Shown here piece by piece: positions 39,199 through 52,530 of a DNA stretch of 64,000 bases; within the stretch, counting starts at the first letter, position 1, and each line of letters opens with the position of its first letter. Where the stretch lies: contig FN648885.1 in the NCBI GenBank assembly GCA_000310025.1, positions 612,998 to 676,997 on the forward strand, given 5' to 3'. The notes under the pieces are model-generated. The model saw only the letters and a program-made list of their open reading frames with translations. It searched no databases and was not told where the DNA came from. A program made the position numbers and the translations under genes. The DNA is from Ectocarpus siliculosus (taxonomy: Eukaryota > Sar > Phaeophyceae > Ectocarpales > Ectocarpaceae).

Positions 39199-42100
39199 TC
39201 AACCGTAACTATATCGGTCATGAACGTCCTCGAGGATGTCTCTGCAGGGGATCACTGCCTTGAGCTTGATGTTCATGAGGAACGCCCCCGCTAGCTTCCT
39301 GTGGAGGCTGTAGGCTTCCTGTGGAGGCGGCGTCAACCTGTTGTGCGAACAATTTACGGAAGCAAACGTCACGAAAAACAAGCGAACCTGCTGCGAGGAC
39401 ACATGTGCACGCTGGTTTTTCTGTGGATTTGAGGGCGCCCCGTTGCTTGCAATATCAGCCCCACCGCATGCCTCTAGACGGGACACCGGAACTCCCAAGG
39501 TACTCTAGCGGGGTGACTTGGATTAGGGCACGGAAAGATTTCTTGACAACACCGGCATGCACAACGCAACAGCATGGAACAATACGCACAAAGCACACCG
39601 ACACAAGCTTCAAGACACCAACTCACCAACCCTATGCATACCCAATGAGAGCGCACAGGACTAGACCTTGACATACATCTGGCACTGCCACCAGGGCTGT
39701 GACCCGCCCCGCACAAGTTCCCACAACGAATTATTACGGCACAAGGCTTGGCCACCCTTATCACCTGTGCTTCATGAACGTGTCTCCGTGTTGGCTCAGT
39801 CGTGCCGTAATGTTGCTTCCGTGGAAGTCGAAAGCCTCCCCGTCTCTGCACCGGGTAAGGGCGGCACCGAACAAGCAGAGGTGTGCGGAAAACAAAAAAG
39901 GTGAAAACGCCAGCCTAAACAAAACCGGGGCAGGCTACCACACGCCGGCGACAGCAAAGTTTCACTCGCTCCACGGGGGGGGGGGGGGACTTGCAATGGC
40001 ACACGAAATGCAAAGTACCATTTCAGGCATCTCCACAATGGTTGAGTGAAGGCCTCCGTTCGCACCTGTCTATGAAAGGTTCCCCGACGACCAGGCCAGC
40101 CTGCAAGTGGGCCTTCATCATCGTCTGTGTCTCGTCTCCCGTCAAGAACTTGAGCTCCTGGCTTACCTGCAGAGTCGAAGGCGCCCAACTCAGCATCGAA
40201 CATGAGCATTCCCCTCTAGCGTAAATGTAAATGTCGAAGACGTACACATCTGGAGAGGCATGTCTGGTGTCTGTTCATCACTACTCACACATGTTTTTCG
40301 TCTCGTCTACTGCAGAGAGTTTAGCGTTGTGAAACCTTCACGCATTCGAGAAGCGATCTTCTACATCAAGAAGCCGAGATAGTCGACAAGGGACAACGTG
40401 CCAATTTTCATGTGCTTAGAAAACAAGCTTGTTGACACGATTTTGACCAAGAGATAATGAAAGCGGCAACACAGGAGAGTCTTACGGCGCGACAAAACAC
40501 GCAATCGTCGGCAGGCCTCCATATCCCTCTTGCCCGCGCCATGCTCACGCCGGATACAAAAATAAAGTGCAATCCCATGTCGTTTCCACTGAGGCACTGA
40601 AATCACCCCTACGAGACACTCGAGCTCGTCGATGACGAATAGCTGCTGTGCTCATCGCAATGCCATACGGTTATCCTTTCAAATGAGGACCGCAGAATTC
40701 CATTGCTATCTTCTCACAAAAGTCGAAATACCAGCTCCGCATGCTGCCAGTCACAAGCCAAGTCGCAGTACGAGCGGAGCAGCGTCGCCGTCGCCTTGAA
40801 AAACGGACCGGGCACCAAAATCACCCACCCGCATTATCTCCGCTTCGTCTTGGTTTGCGGCAGACCACACCAAGCGAAGGTAGTCGTCAACGAAGCCTTT
40901 TCGGTACTCTCGGCATGCTCCGAAGTCGATCAGACTCATCTTGCCTGAGGACAGACGCAGCGCGTCAGTTAGATTGAGAGGTGTTGCCAATGAACAAACC
41001 ATGCTCAGTTTTCGGTAGTCGGGACGTGTTGACAAAAGAGCTGCGGCGAGCGCAAACGCACGGTACAGACACGCATGTTGCATATACCGGACCTCGAGGC
41101 TCGTGACTGCAAATCTGTCTCGAGAGCGTAAAATTTGATGCGGTAACGTCGCGCTCCAGCGTGAAGGAAATGTTCCAACGAAGGAGAAAACACCGGGTAT
41201 CAATATGATGTGAAGGAAAGTGTGTGGCACAAAAGCATGTCACAACAAAACCTTCACATTAATTGGCTACAACATACGCTCGGCTGCATCGATGGCCCGC
41301 CAGTAGAGGTTCTTCAAGATGGGATGTTTCCAATACTACCTCTGGCGGCCTGGACAGCCTCTTAGCTGTGGAGCATTGAAACTCGGTCTAGGATGCGTAA
41401 GACGATTATCACTCATACCATAGCAGTGGTACCGGTGAGAGGTTAAACAAGAACAGACGGCGCCATTTCAGGCAATACTGACCTGTCTCGCGATCAAACA
41501 GGAAGTTTCCCCAGTTGGGGTCCGTCTGCATGAAGCGCCAGTCAAACAGCTCGTTGATCGTGCAGCGTAGCATGAGCCTCGCAACGTGGTTTCGGACTTC
41601 CTGCGTTCCGTTGGATTATGAACGCCAAAGACAGCAACCACAAGGTCCATCGGCATTGATCACGTTGCGTCCCACTTACCAACGAAATCATCGCTCGTGT
41701 TCCACGGTAGGTTGAAGCACCGTTCTCTTCGGATGTGCTTGTAAGAAAATAGCATTTCCATCCGCGTTAGCCGCTTTTTCAGACGTTCTCGACCAGCTGC
41801 GCGTGCCATGGGGCACCATTTTATTCTAACGATAGATCATTGACAGTAGCAGGTTGAGGGGACCCAGCAGAATCACATGCCCGATTTCCAAATGGCACTC
41901 GCACTGCTGAACAATCTGTCAAACTCAACGCGCCAGCCTGGGACGATTTCTAGAAGGAGGGCGCACTCAGCATAGCTCAACTTACCTGTGGCATGGGCAA
42001 GACCTGGTCCACAGGGACTCCAGGAGCCAAATGTGTCGTCAATACCTGCCGTGTTCAGTGTCACCGAGACCGAGAGCACAGGGTCAGGAATAATAGCCTT

Positions 42101-45100
42101 CGTTGAGTCAAGGACACTGACTTGCTTTGAAGCCTGCCTGTCGGGCGAGATGTGACCATCGACACGGGTTCACAGGATTCGAAAGCAAACGTACACGCTG
42201 ACATACTGTACACAATGGACACAGGCGCATCGTACTGAAAGGTTTCTTGAAGGATCTGTGCAACGGGAGAAAATGCCGACGGTTCACCCAAGCTGTAGCC
42301 ATGTGCCGCTGGTGACTCAGCCAAAGCCACCGCGAAAAGAGTTACACCACACAAGCAAACAGGCCTGCAAGGGCGACTTGCTGAAGGGATTGCGTGTTGA
42401 ACTAAACCGCAACACATTGCTTCAAACGTCAGCACGCAAACCGAGGCACAGGCAAAACCAATGGAAGAACACAAACGCAGAGCTGAGCTAGCCACAGCGG
42501 CGAATCTACCACTGCTTTCTGTTCTGAAGAAACAAATAGGCGACATTGATGTTATTGCAGCACTCCATAACCATGTGTTCAAAACGGAGGGGAGAGGGGG
42601 GGACCTCCTATGTTTCAGATGACGCCGTTTGCTACACGGCCACACATCCGAGCGGCGAAAACATTACTTTGCACCATCGGGCTATTTTCAGCTTCTAAGC
42701 GAAAAACAAAACTGGCAACGAGCCCCGGGGGAAATCGTTTTCAGACGTGTGTCGGGTTTCGCGAACCGGTGAAACAGCCGCTGAATCCTATATGCGAGAC
42801 CATAATGGGATGCAATGGATGGGTTGCCTGAAAATACTCGTGGGAGCCATTGCTAGCCTTGCGTTCCTTGCCTTGGCTCACCTCTTTGCTGACCAGCTCC
42901 TGGACGACAGTCGGAACACTGACCCACTTACTGAGGCTCTCATCCGACTCTACCAGCTTCTTGAATCGTTCCTGAACACAGCAAGGGACGGCGGGTTGAC
43001 GTGAGCAACGCGCGTACCATAAACAGACGACCTCATCGGGGGATTCAAGGATGCACAGGTTTATACTCTCGGGTGTGGGATCCAATCTGGACTCGTTGAA
43101 TTTCGGAACCTCCCATCAGCATTTCGTACGTCAGCGATGCTGGCGTCGCACAAAATCTGGTCGTGGACTACAGGGATCGACAGTCACTCATGTGTTCAAA
43201 CGGTGTTGACTGTATGCCTGTATTGCCAAGCTCGAGCACTGAATCATGCACATGATGCGTGCTTCCGAGGAGGGCTGTGAATGAATGCTGTCTTACCAAC
43301 AACCAATCAGATCTTCTCCCACTTTAGATTAACACTCGCTCTCACCTCCAGCGGAGATAAGCGTATAAACCCACGGCTTTAGATTCGAAACCTTTCGGGG
43401 TGAAAATTTGCATAAAACGACTTCGTGGATCGAAACAAAGGTTGTTCAAAAGCTCAACAAATGTGCTAGCGAGGGATGTATCACATGTCATCACGCCGAA
43501 CAAGAATTGCTAGACTTCATCACAATGGGGTGACACAAAACGGCGGAATCTTCGTCCGATTGGGGTTGACAATACGAAAGACTTTTTACCCAAGAAACCT
43601 AGATAACCCAGTCACCTGGTTCGCAGCTTCCCTTTCGTAGTCGCACTCCTCACCCAGTTCTTCCCTCGCTACCTGATAAGCGCGTCACGGCCGAGGCAAC
43701 CGCGGAGAAACGTTCAAGGTGGGCAAGCCCGATGTGACGAATGCAGTGGGTGCAGAAACAACACTTCGACGTTGTTGCATCGCGTACGATCAAAATCATG
43801 ACAAGGCTCATGGCAGGTTTGGGGCAGGATTGAAAGCGCGGTACATCGTTGGGCTCGAACAGAAACTTCGCAATGTATCCCGTTGTGCAAGGTCGAGCTC
43901 ATCTACAACCACCAACACATGTGACGGTGGGAAGACGCCAAACTGTAAAGCATGAACCACAAATCAATCAAAGCAGGGTTCGTTGAAGTGCAAGGCGACC
44001 CCGTCGAAATTTGCGCAGGGTGCGAACACTCACAAGTAAAGCAACCAATCGCTGAACAACGCCACGTAAAACACGCACCCTGATGATCTCCTCGATATAG
44101 AGTCCGGGTGGGATTATGTTAGTCAGCTGCACCAGCCGCTGCAAGTTCTTCAGATCCGACTCGACGCTATCCGCTACCCCCGGATACTGAATCTTCATCG
44201 CCACCTCTGTTCCGTCCGGCAGCTTGGCTCTGTGCACCTGTCACGAGTAATGCATCGAACAAAAGCGGGTGAGCTCGAAGGAGCGGCGTGTGAACGGGGT
44301 AGCGCACGACACTTGAAACAACACGATGGAAGAAAGAGGCACAGCGTGCATCGCGAGGGACGTCAACGCACACAACACGTGACGATGCAGAACGACGCTA
44401 ACACGATCGTACGCACATGAGGCGGCGACTTCTTTACGGTGGCCGACCGCCGTGCCAGCAAACAGGCGTGTCTCGGCTCAGCGTGCGTTGGCCCGACAGC
44501 AAGTTCTCCGTGGTTATCCGTACAACGAAAGTCAACATGTTGTTTACCTACATCTCGTGTGCACACACACACAGACCTTCTTCGTGCGAACCACAGAGAA
44601 TACCAGGGACAGAAAACGAATGCGGGACGAGAGAGGACGCGGGGCAGCTTCCCCACAAAGGAAAACAGGTAACCTGCCCGCAGATGTCTTGCCCAAGCGA
44701 CTGCCACTGGAACCGAATACAGTCAAACGCGCCGCCGTTTACATGTCTGTCGCTGAATACAATCTTGCTGGAAAAGAAGAACGATTTTTTCCCCAGGCGT
44801 GTCGCGTGCAACATTCTCCCTGCTGGGACGGCCTCACCTGTCCGATGCTCGCCGCTGCGATGGGAGTCTCGTCGAAGGCGGCCAGCTTACTTCTCCAGTT
44901 CATGCCGAGGTTCTTTTCTAACTGCCCATGAAGCTGCTTTAATGGCATCACGTCTGCGCCTTGCCTGACTCTGTCGAGAGCTTTGGCTAGAGACGGCGGG
45001 ATGACGCTCTCGTCCTGCGTTGCCGAAAAGGAAGCCCACCACAAGGTTTCAGGAGGAACAGAGAGATCGTAAGCGCAGGAAGAAGAACACCTCGGCAGAG

Positions 45101-47126
45101 AAGCACACACCAGGCAGCTCTTGGTAGGCTATCGACAGTGTCGATGGCAAACGTCAACATATTCCGTGGTGTCCATATCCAATAATTTTATTGGCCGCTC
45201 TGCGGTGGTACGGCAGTGTGTTGACGGCAGTCGAATCCTGTCGTTCGAAACGCATGACAACGTAGAAATGCCGACCATGAGCGAATTGTTGCCGGCACTA
45301 CTTGCGACTGTTGGAAAAGTTTTCTAGTGCACCAAATCTGTGCGCTCAACACTTATCGGCATCCTTCACCTGTATGGAGAGCATCTGCCCTAGCTTCAGC
45401 GCCGCGCCTCGCATGCGGCAGAGCGTCTCGGCCAGTCGCTCCGCGTTCGCGTCAGATGCAACGTACTGTTTCACAGAACCACCCCCCTGACTTATGTCAG
45501 GTCTGCCGCTGCCACCACCTTCAGCATTGTTGCCGGGACCCCCGCCGCCCCGAACAGACTGACGAACAGCCTCCGCTACTGTGCCCATCGCTAGACCGGC
45601 GGCAAGCTGACCGAAGCCGAAGACGCGGGCGAGCGGGGAGGAGGGGACTGTGCGCGTCCGGGAGTTGGTCATACCACCACCGGCCGCGGCTTGTGGAACG
45701 GCACCGGAAGACCCCCCTCCAAGTCCGACGCCCATCTGGTCAAGATTTAAAGGCAGCGATGAGACAAACGAAGGGGTCTTCGTGGCTGCATGGATACTCT
45801 GTACATCGGGTGACAGCGGAAAATAAATCACGAGCGCTGCAAAAATGGTAGCCGGGGCATTGCCAACCATGGTGTACATTTTTCGGCACGACACAAAGGG
45901 AACAAAACACGAAGAACCCAAAGTTGCTGCGGCTGCCTGCAAGAAGCTGTCCTACCAGTGGCGTTCACACAAATTCACGTGCGGCATTTCGCGTTTGAGC
46001 CACGTACTGATCGCCAGAGAACCGCTGGGTTCTGGCAAAAGCTCCGTATTTTGGTTTCATGAGCATTCTGTGACGCTTCACCCGTTCGCCAGAGTCACTC
46101 GCAGCGTGAGCGAAGGCCCATGGTCCGGATTCGTCCGCCTTATTCCTCTTGACCACTTCTGCAGGCTCAGCAGACACTTCTCTAGGCTCTGCAGACACTT
46201 CTGCAGGCCTGCTTGGCGGTGGCACCATCGCACTGACTCCTCCAGACTTAGCCAAGAACGCGCCGTTGTCAACGGCACCCGCAGGCTCCTTTTCTATCAC
46301 AGGTGGCTCCGGCATGGAAGCCTTAAAACTCGGCGGCGTTGCCTCAGCAGGCAATTCCGTCCTTCCAGTGGCTTGTACTGCTACCGGCCCAACTCGGTTG
46401 GGGGCGGCGTTCTCTGGAAGCACAGAATTGGCACTCGCTGCTGTTGAAGTTTGGACAACACTCGTGCCACCGTAAGCCGGGGTAGCTGGCTTGGCACCAC
46501 CGTAGGTCTGCTGGGGAGGAGGCGGTGTCTGGTGTTGCGCGGAGGAAACGGCCAAGGCCGCAGCCTGCGAGGGGAAGGTGGTTGACACGTGCGGGAATGA
46601 AGATGAACACACGTGCTGTGGTCCAGAGCATACGACGCGTGTCTCTCACTCGTGTACATTGGAAAGTGGTAAAGATTATTCTCAGGAGGTGAGTACACTA
46701 TGTTGGGCGGTTCGCAGGCATATGAAATCACTACCTGCGATCATGGCTGCCCTTGGTTGGTTGCTGTGTCTATAGTGTACAGCAGTACATGTACTGCTGT
46801 AGTAGTACTGCTGTAGTAGTGTCATCGGATCTCGAGTCAGCGCAGCATGTGACTGTTGCGAGCCGGTGCGAAAGGGTGAGCGTAGCATTAACAAACTACA
46901 GCAGCAACGACCTTTCAGCAACTTCGATTTTGTTTGCTCGATGATACAAGTCTACGGCAAACGTAGCACACCCACGTACGTTCTTCAGGCTGGAAGCCAG
47001 TCCACTGCCGTGTTGCTTCCATTGACGCGCTTGGCGTGCGGCAACGGGCCCCTCGGCCTGCAGCAAAGCTTTGGCCACTATCCCGGCCCCCTTGGCGACT
47101 CTCGCCAAGTCTCCTCCTGCAACCAT
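39199..47126 (-). CDS. COQ8: COQ8/ADCK3-type atypical kinase (UbiB family), complete
   Basis: A mitochondrial UbiB-family ATPase/kinase needed for the coenzyme Q biosynthetic complex. Thirteen exons on the minus strand: 47126-46980, 46564-45979, 45785-45370, 45014-44838, 44237-44079, 43672-43616, 42971-42882, 42045-41986, 41600-41483, 40944-40829, 40166-40066, 39845-39765, 39337-39199. All phases join; about 748 residues. Residues ~50-330 are Pro/Ala-rich and disordered. Then come [14 protein letters not shown] (the KxGQ motif, ~375), [10 protein letters not shown] (the Ala-rich loop that replaces the kinase P-loop, ~435), [12 protein letters not shown] (catalytic Lys ~457), [22 protein letters not shown] (Asp ~591 and Asn ~596), [12 protein letters not shown] (DFG ~610), and the COQ8-specific tail [20 protein letters not shown]. 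Every key residue is present, so it is expected to be active. The least certain join is between exons 2 and 3, where other acceptors exist. Confidence 0.92.
46778..46801. repeat. 24-bp perfect palindrome in COQ8 intron 1
   Basis: TACAGCAGTACA followed directly by its reverse complement TGTACTGCTGTA, then a further GTAGTACTGCTGTAG. It is the densest instance of the window-wide TACAGCAG/CTGCTGTA motif. Confidence 0.9.
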
Positions 47127-50100
47127 GGCCGCCTCCTACACGATGGCGGAGTTCTCTTGCGTTGTAGTGCCGTGCGAGCTCTGAAAAGGTCAAACAAAGG
47201 CAACTTGCTTGCTGTGCTGCGTGTGTGGCAAGCAAAGGCTATGACATATAATATACCATATAGCCTTTGGTGGCAAGTCTCGAGAAGGACGGGGCCCCGT
47301 ACGATGAATGCCAGCCCTGCTGTACGACCTTTGAGGGGAGTTGCGCGCTAAGCCCAATCGAACCTCGAACCTTGACACTGGACCAGGGCAGGCTGAGGCG
47401 GGAACTCAAAGTGCGCGGGGCACATGAGAGAATACACACATAAACGTGTGCTGAACTACACTATACCGAGCGGTTCAGGGAGCCACGCGCACTGACTGGT
47501 GGGTTATTTTCGGCGTTCTGTGTGCTGCTTGCGGTAGTTCCACAACTCGGGACTGTCAGCTTCGACTGCCTGACGCTCCGGCTGTGTGCACCTTGGTACT
47601 TGATGGTACTTGCTGCTGTTTGTGGACAGCTTGTCACAAATGATTAAGAAACCGACACGAGGTCGATGGATACATGCACCCACTTGGTCGAAGTGGATTC
47701 TTTCGTCGAAGTGGATTCTTTCGTTCACGTGGGGATAAGCCAGAGTGCCATAGGTTGCGTTGAATTTCAGGCTCATGCGTTGCGAAGGTTTTGCCCCAAC
47801 GGTCGCGCGGAACGTTTGCATATACAGAACACGATCTTGGAGATGCCATGTTGTGCTGTTGTTGCCACACTGGGACTTTCCTTTATGCCTGCCTGTCGCA
47901 CCGGAGCCTAGGCCAGTGGTAGTAGTCCCCGAGGAGGTAGAGGTCTAGGCCGTTTCGGGGGGCGAGCATCCTCATCCTCGCTACAATGTGGCTGCATTTG
48001 TGGAATTTAGAATACAAAAGTAGGCGGTACAACTATTCGGTCGAACACACTCCCGCCGTTGTGCTCCAACACCCCACATCAATTAGCACATCAATTAGGG
48101 AGGCCAGCCTCGACAACGTTACTGGCCAGCAGGTGTGAAGACCTTCCCGTGCTATCGGCGACACCAGCAGTTTATGCCCGTGTCGTTGATGAACCGTACT
48201 TCAACACCATTCCTTCTTTGTTCACCACGCCTACCGCTCGAATATGCGATGAAGGTACACAACCATCAACCCTGCTGTGTCTGCGTATCATTGAAACATG
48301 TATGCATATTACAGCCGTTGTCCACCAAATCGAGCTGTCCTTGCGGACGTCTGCTTCCTACACAGCCACACTAGAAATTCCCGCCCGGTGTCAGAGATAC
48401 GAAAAACTCGACACGCCTCCAATACTTGTATCATACAGCAGCAGCAGTGGATATCAACAGGGGCACGACCACTGCTGTATTGACACTGGCACGTGAGAAG
48501 CCGTCGTCAGGATCAAACCAGAATGCACTTTGCGGAGACGTCAGCAGCAGAGAGCTTACAGGATCCATGTTCGCCGGGTGCCGTCGACCACAGAGTGTAC
48601 GGCACCATCCTTGTCTCACCCACTTACACGGATACCGGCCCAAACCGACCGTTCGTGCCCGCACACGTCCTAGAATTCCTCCAGAAGCTTTCGTGGAACC
48701 CCAACCAGCTCGTACTTGTGGAGATCTGCGCTTTTTAGAGGCCATATCAGTTCGCGGGTTCACGCTCGGTGAAGAACGACTTTTGCCCAGGAATTATACG
48801 AAAATACACGCACGCTCTAGGCACGCACTCCGGGCAACGACCGAGGCTTGGCCATCGTACGTATCAGGGAGGGTGACAATGGCGTATTGAGAACCTAGTG
48901 CCCAATAATTACAAATGTCCTCGCTGGTCTAAGGAGGCAGATAACTGAGGCTTTGAATACACGCGCCACGATATGAGGTCTGCCCACACAGGGCGTTTCG
49001 TTCTACAGCAGTGGCTCAGCCCTGGTGTATGGTTGAAGTTCAGCGAAAATGGAAAGTTATTGCTAAGCTGCGTGTTCGACTGGGTCGTGCCGCCAATTTG
49101 TTGTCGTTTGTTTTGTCGGATCATGGATGGTGTTTGGGAAGCATGGGTACGTCTTGGCCAGAAAGGAACATTTTGGACTTGTGCACCGTAGTCGAGTGGC
49201 GGATCCACACACTCAATATGCATGACTGGCTTACGCCGCAATGTTTTTCATACATGAGTAAATTTCGTTTTGCTTAAGTTTTTTTCTATTGCTTGCTTCG
49301 TACAAGCGATTGGCGGAAACAGCGCATAGAGGCGGCTTGTGGAGGATTGAAACAGGTTGCGCTTTGCTATCTATAATACGCGTTTGCAAGGCGTGCTTAT
49401 TCGTTGACCAGTACGACGTAGTGGTGTTTTGTCTGATGGGCGCCTTGCCTGTACCAGACCATGGTAGAATTTTTCACGAGGTATTTAGACTGTGGAACAG
49501 GCAAGGCGCCCGTATTTCTGGCGAACACACACATCGATTGCATTTTTTGGCTAAACTCCAGTTTCATAACATGTCAATTGTGACTGAAGGCCAGCGATAT
49601 TCACTCTTCCGGAGGCGCGTCCACTCCTGTACACCACACTTCGGGTTGCTATTGCTGGCCGTGCTTTAGCGTTTGAAAGTCCCGGGTCTCTTAGAAACTT
49701 CCTGCTCGAGATTTAAAAAGCGGTTGAATCTATAGGACGACGCCACGCATCAGAACTACATAAGTTTGGAACGCTTTTTAGGTGTTGCTTGCACTCTTTT
49801 GCCATCAGTCTAGCCAGCAACCAACCAGGTGGAAAAGCAGGTCGACTGTGAAGGAAAATGGCCATAAAAGTCGAACACCAAAATTGCTTGGTTGACCTGT
49901 AAGCCCAGCCATCTAACCAAAGCCTCAAGGGCCTGCAGATCAAGGCCTTCTCTGTTGGGGAGTAGTGGCGGCAGGCAGGTGTTTTCTGTATCCCGGCAGC
50001 AGCATTGGTGAATTGGTGATGACAGGCAACACCTCCATATCCAGCGGATGCAACGGATTGTTTTTCTGCCATCAATTACACATCTCTGAAAGCAAGCAGC

Positions 50101-51300
50101 TTTGAGGATAAAAGCCACCCGCTCTAGGTGACCAAGGAACTGGTTACTTTGCTGGCGTCATATTGGTGTGTCTCGGTGCGGTTAGCTCGGGCAGGTATAC
50201 CATGTATGTCTGATCCCTTGTCTGTGATGCAATATTTTACGCGGTGCACAAGGAAGTCTCTCGTGATTTGGTTGATTTTGTCATTCTCCATCTCGAAGAT
50301 CAGGGACCCTTTTTTTGAATCAACTCCTGTGTGTTTTGCGGGCCATTTTCACCCGGAATAGTACTCAACGATGCTGACGGATGCCCATGGTTCCGGGTAA
50401 TTGCCTTTCATGCTCCTCATCTGCCGATGTGGTTATATGAGTCTTTTTAGCCAGCGCCACGCCATACGTCCGCAGGGTACAGCGGGCGAGAAAAGCAAGC
50501 ATTTACCAGGGACATGGCAATTTTTGTAACAGCGGGTGGGATATCGGAATAGGCCCCCCAGCCTCGACGTTGTTGTGGCGGGTATTCCACATCTCCCCTG
50601 CAATTGATTGCCATCTTAGGAAACATATCCCGGCCAACGTTTTTTCGTTGCTCCATGTTACCATCCCGGGGAATCACACGGGAATGGTTTGTTGGGCCCC
50701 ACAACCAATTCTCGAACAACTCCGAGATGTGCGACCGTGGTGATTGTAATCCTATACCTGTATCCCGGTCCTTCAGTGAAACGCCGAGTTTGATCTGTAT
50801 AGGGTTTCGTACATTTCCTGAGCGATATCATTCGACACTACGCGTGAACCCGCTACGTACGTGGCCTCTGAAGAACGCAAATCTCCTCCAGCACAAGCTC
50901 GTTTGACTCCAGCAAACGGGCGAGATCTTTCGACAACTAATTGTATGTGCCCTCTGGTGTGTTGCGACTATATGGGGTGTGGACAGAACAGGTTAGGAAC
51001 ACGGTGTAGAAGTTGTCTGTGGGGTGTTCTTAGCACATGCACCGTACCCTACCAGGCGTCATCTACCTTTCTATCAAAGTTCATTCTCGCAGGATCCCTC
51101 CTGTGTGTTTTTGGCGCCAGTTTGTTTCCAGGTGACCCCTCCCCACCCACCCACGCATGCAACAGCAATAACAAAGGTATCCGCCACGAGCGTAGCAGCT
51201 GTGTTCATGCTCCGTTCTTGTGTGGTGATTGATACAGACCGGGAGGCTGTAGGACGCTCAGATTTTGTGAGCGCGAGAGTCTGGGACAGCCTGAAAAATC
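47127..51300. other. Upstream of COQ8, no confident gene
   Basis: Contains the COQ8 promoter region, not delimited. A small hairpin at 47233-47272 has arms CAAAGGCTAT and ATAGCCTTTG, and a tandem GTCGAAGTGGATTCTTTC pair lies near 47688-47722. Plus-strand open frames at 48.5-48.7 kb (ending VLEFLQKLSWNPNQLVLVE) and minus-strand ones at 49.8-50.1 kb (including LDLQALEALVRWLGLQVNQA) are protein-like but isolated. Confidence 0.35.
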
Positions 51301-51319
51301 TTAGTGCATGGGTGCCCCT

Positions 51320-51359
51320 AGGGCGGTTTGGCAAAACTGTAGAAAGTGTGGGAGAACCT
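51320..51359. repeat. Solo copy of the GGCGGTTT..GTGTGGGAGA element end
   Basis: Reads GGGCGGTTTGGCAAAACTGT then AGAAAGTGTGGGAGA. The same end sequence occurs at 59446-59480 (right end of the CCATGGG element), inverted at its left end, and at 62508-62543. Confidence 0.7.
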
Positions 51360-51599
51360 CCCTTTAAGAGCGACGCCAAGGGGGCGCTGTTCTCATTGAC
51401 TCCTTTTAAATCATACCATATGCAGAGGCGGACCACTGATGGAGGGGAAACTGGAAAAGGAAAAAAATGAGAGGGAAGCACCAAGACACGTAGGAAGGTA
51501 GATACCAAAGAGCGAAAAAAACGGAAAATCTCTGTAATAAGACAGGCTGTAGTTTGTTGCAGGGCTCTCTTCTTCTATGGAGAACGTGGTGAATAATGG

Positions 51600-52530
51600 T
51601 TTTACGACCCCACCACTTCCGATAAGATTTAGTACCCGTCGTTGTCGCAGCACCAAACTTCGTCAGACGTGTGGTGGCTACAACGCTAGGCATTCCGACG
51701 CAACGCATGCTGTGTGGCCTGAAAAAATAAACGGCGCATAAAGGAACCGGACGCTATAGGGTCAAAAATATTGACGGAGGGGAAAATGGAAAGGAAACAA
51801 AAAGAGACGGAAGCACAACTGTGACTTTTTTGTATATACACCGCGTTGCGGTCTTTCTTGCGTCCTGTCAGTTACAAAGAGCGTGTTCCATTTTGTTTTC
51901 TCTTTTTGGTACTTTCCTGCGTGTCTTTGTGCCTCTAGGCTTCACCAAGCGTGTGTAGCTTCTTTCTGGGTTCACACATGTATGCCCGTTGCGCAGAGTC
52001 GAACCCTGAAGTCCCTGTGTGCCTTCTCCCATTTCGGGTGGGTTTTGTTCATCTCGTTCTTCCTCGGCGATGCCACCTTCCCAGCTGCTGTCAACAACGC
52101 CGGTCGTGATCTTGCGCCTGGCGTTGTTGACTGCAGCTGGGAAGGAGTCATCGCCGAGGAAGAAGGCGATGAACAAAACCCACTCGAAATGGGAGAAGGC
52201 ACATGGGTACCGCCCTGTTTCGTGGTTCGATTTTGCGCAACTGGCACACGAACGTATTGCAAGGATTGTTCCCAAGATGAATCTGTTGACAACGGTTGGC
52301 TTCTACGTTGGTGAGGTTTTTTCGTCATGTCTACCGCTTGCAGCTGCCTGCACGTGTTCGCCACAACGCCAAGACCATACGTGCACCGTCGACAAGTGTA
52401 CTCATGCCAGAGTATGACGACAGCACGTAAAGCTTTTGTACACGCCGTTGGCGCAGCACCGAACTTCGTCAGACATGTGGTGGCCACAACGCTTGGCATG
52501 CCGTCGCAACGTGTACAGGACAAAGATTTG
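51600..52530. repeat. Inverted duplication flanked by a direct repeat
   Basis: Arms at about 52020-52098 and 52121-52200 are ~90% identical in opposite orientation (CATTTCG.GTGGGTTTTGTT and CAGCTGCTGTCAACAACGCC are markers) with a ~22-bp loop. A weaker match continues outward to ~51950 and ~52290. Outside these lies a direct repeat: a ~75-bp block at 51640-51712 recurs at 52437-52510. Read on the plus strand the two blocks give similar peptides (AAPNFVRRVVATTLGIPTQR and AAPNFVRHVVATTLGMPSQR) and about half of the differences fall at third positions, hinting at a once-coding unit. Family unknown. Confidence 0.65.

Noticed and set aside
40361-40606. Minus-strand frame ending DYLGFLM, first taken for a COQ8 exon
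   Set aside because: The true exon with [11 protein letters not shown] is at 40066-40166 and joins its neighbours in phase without it.
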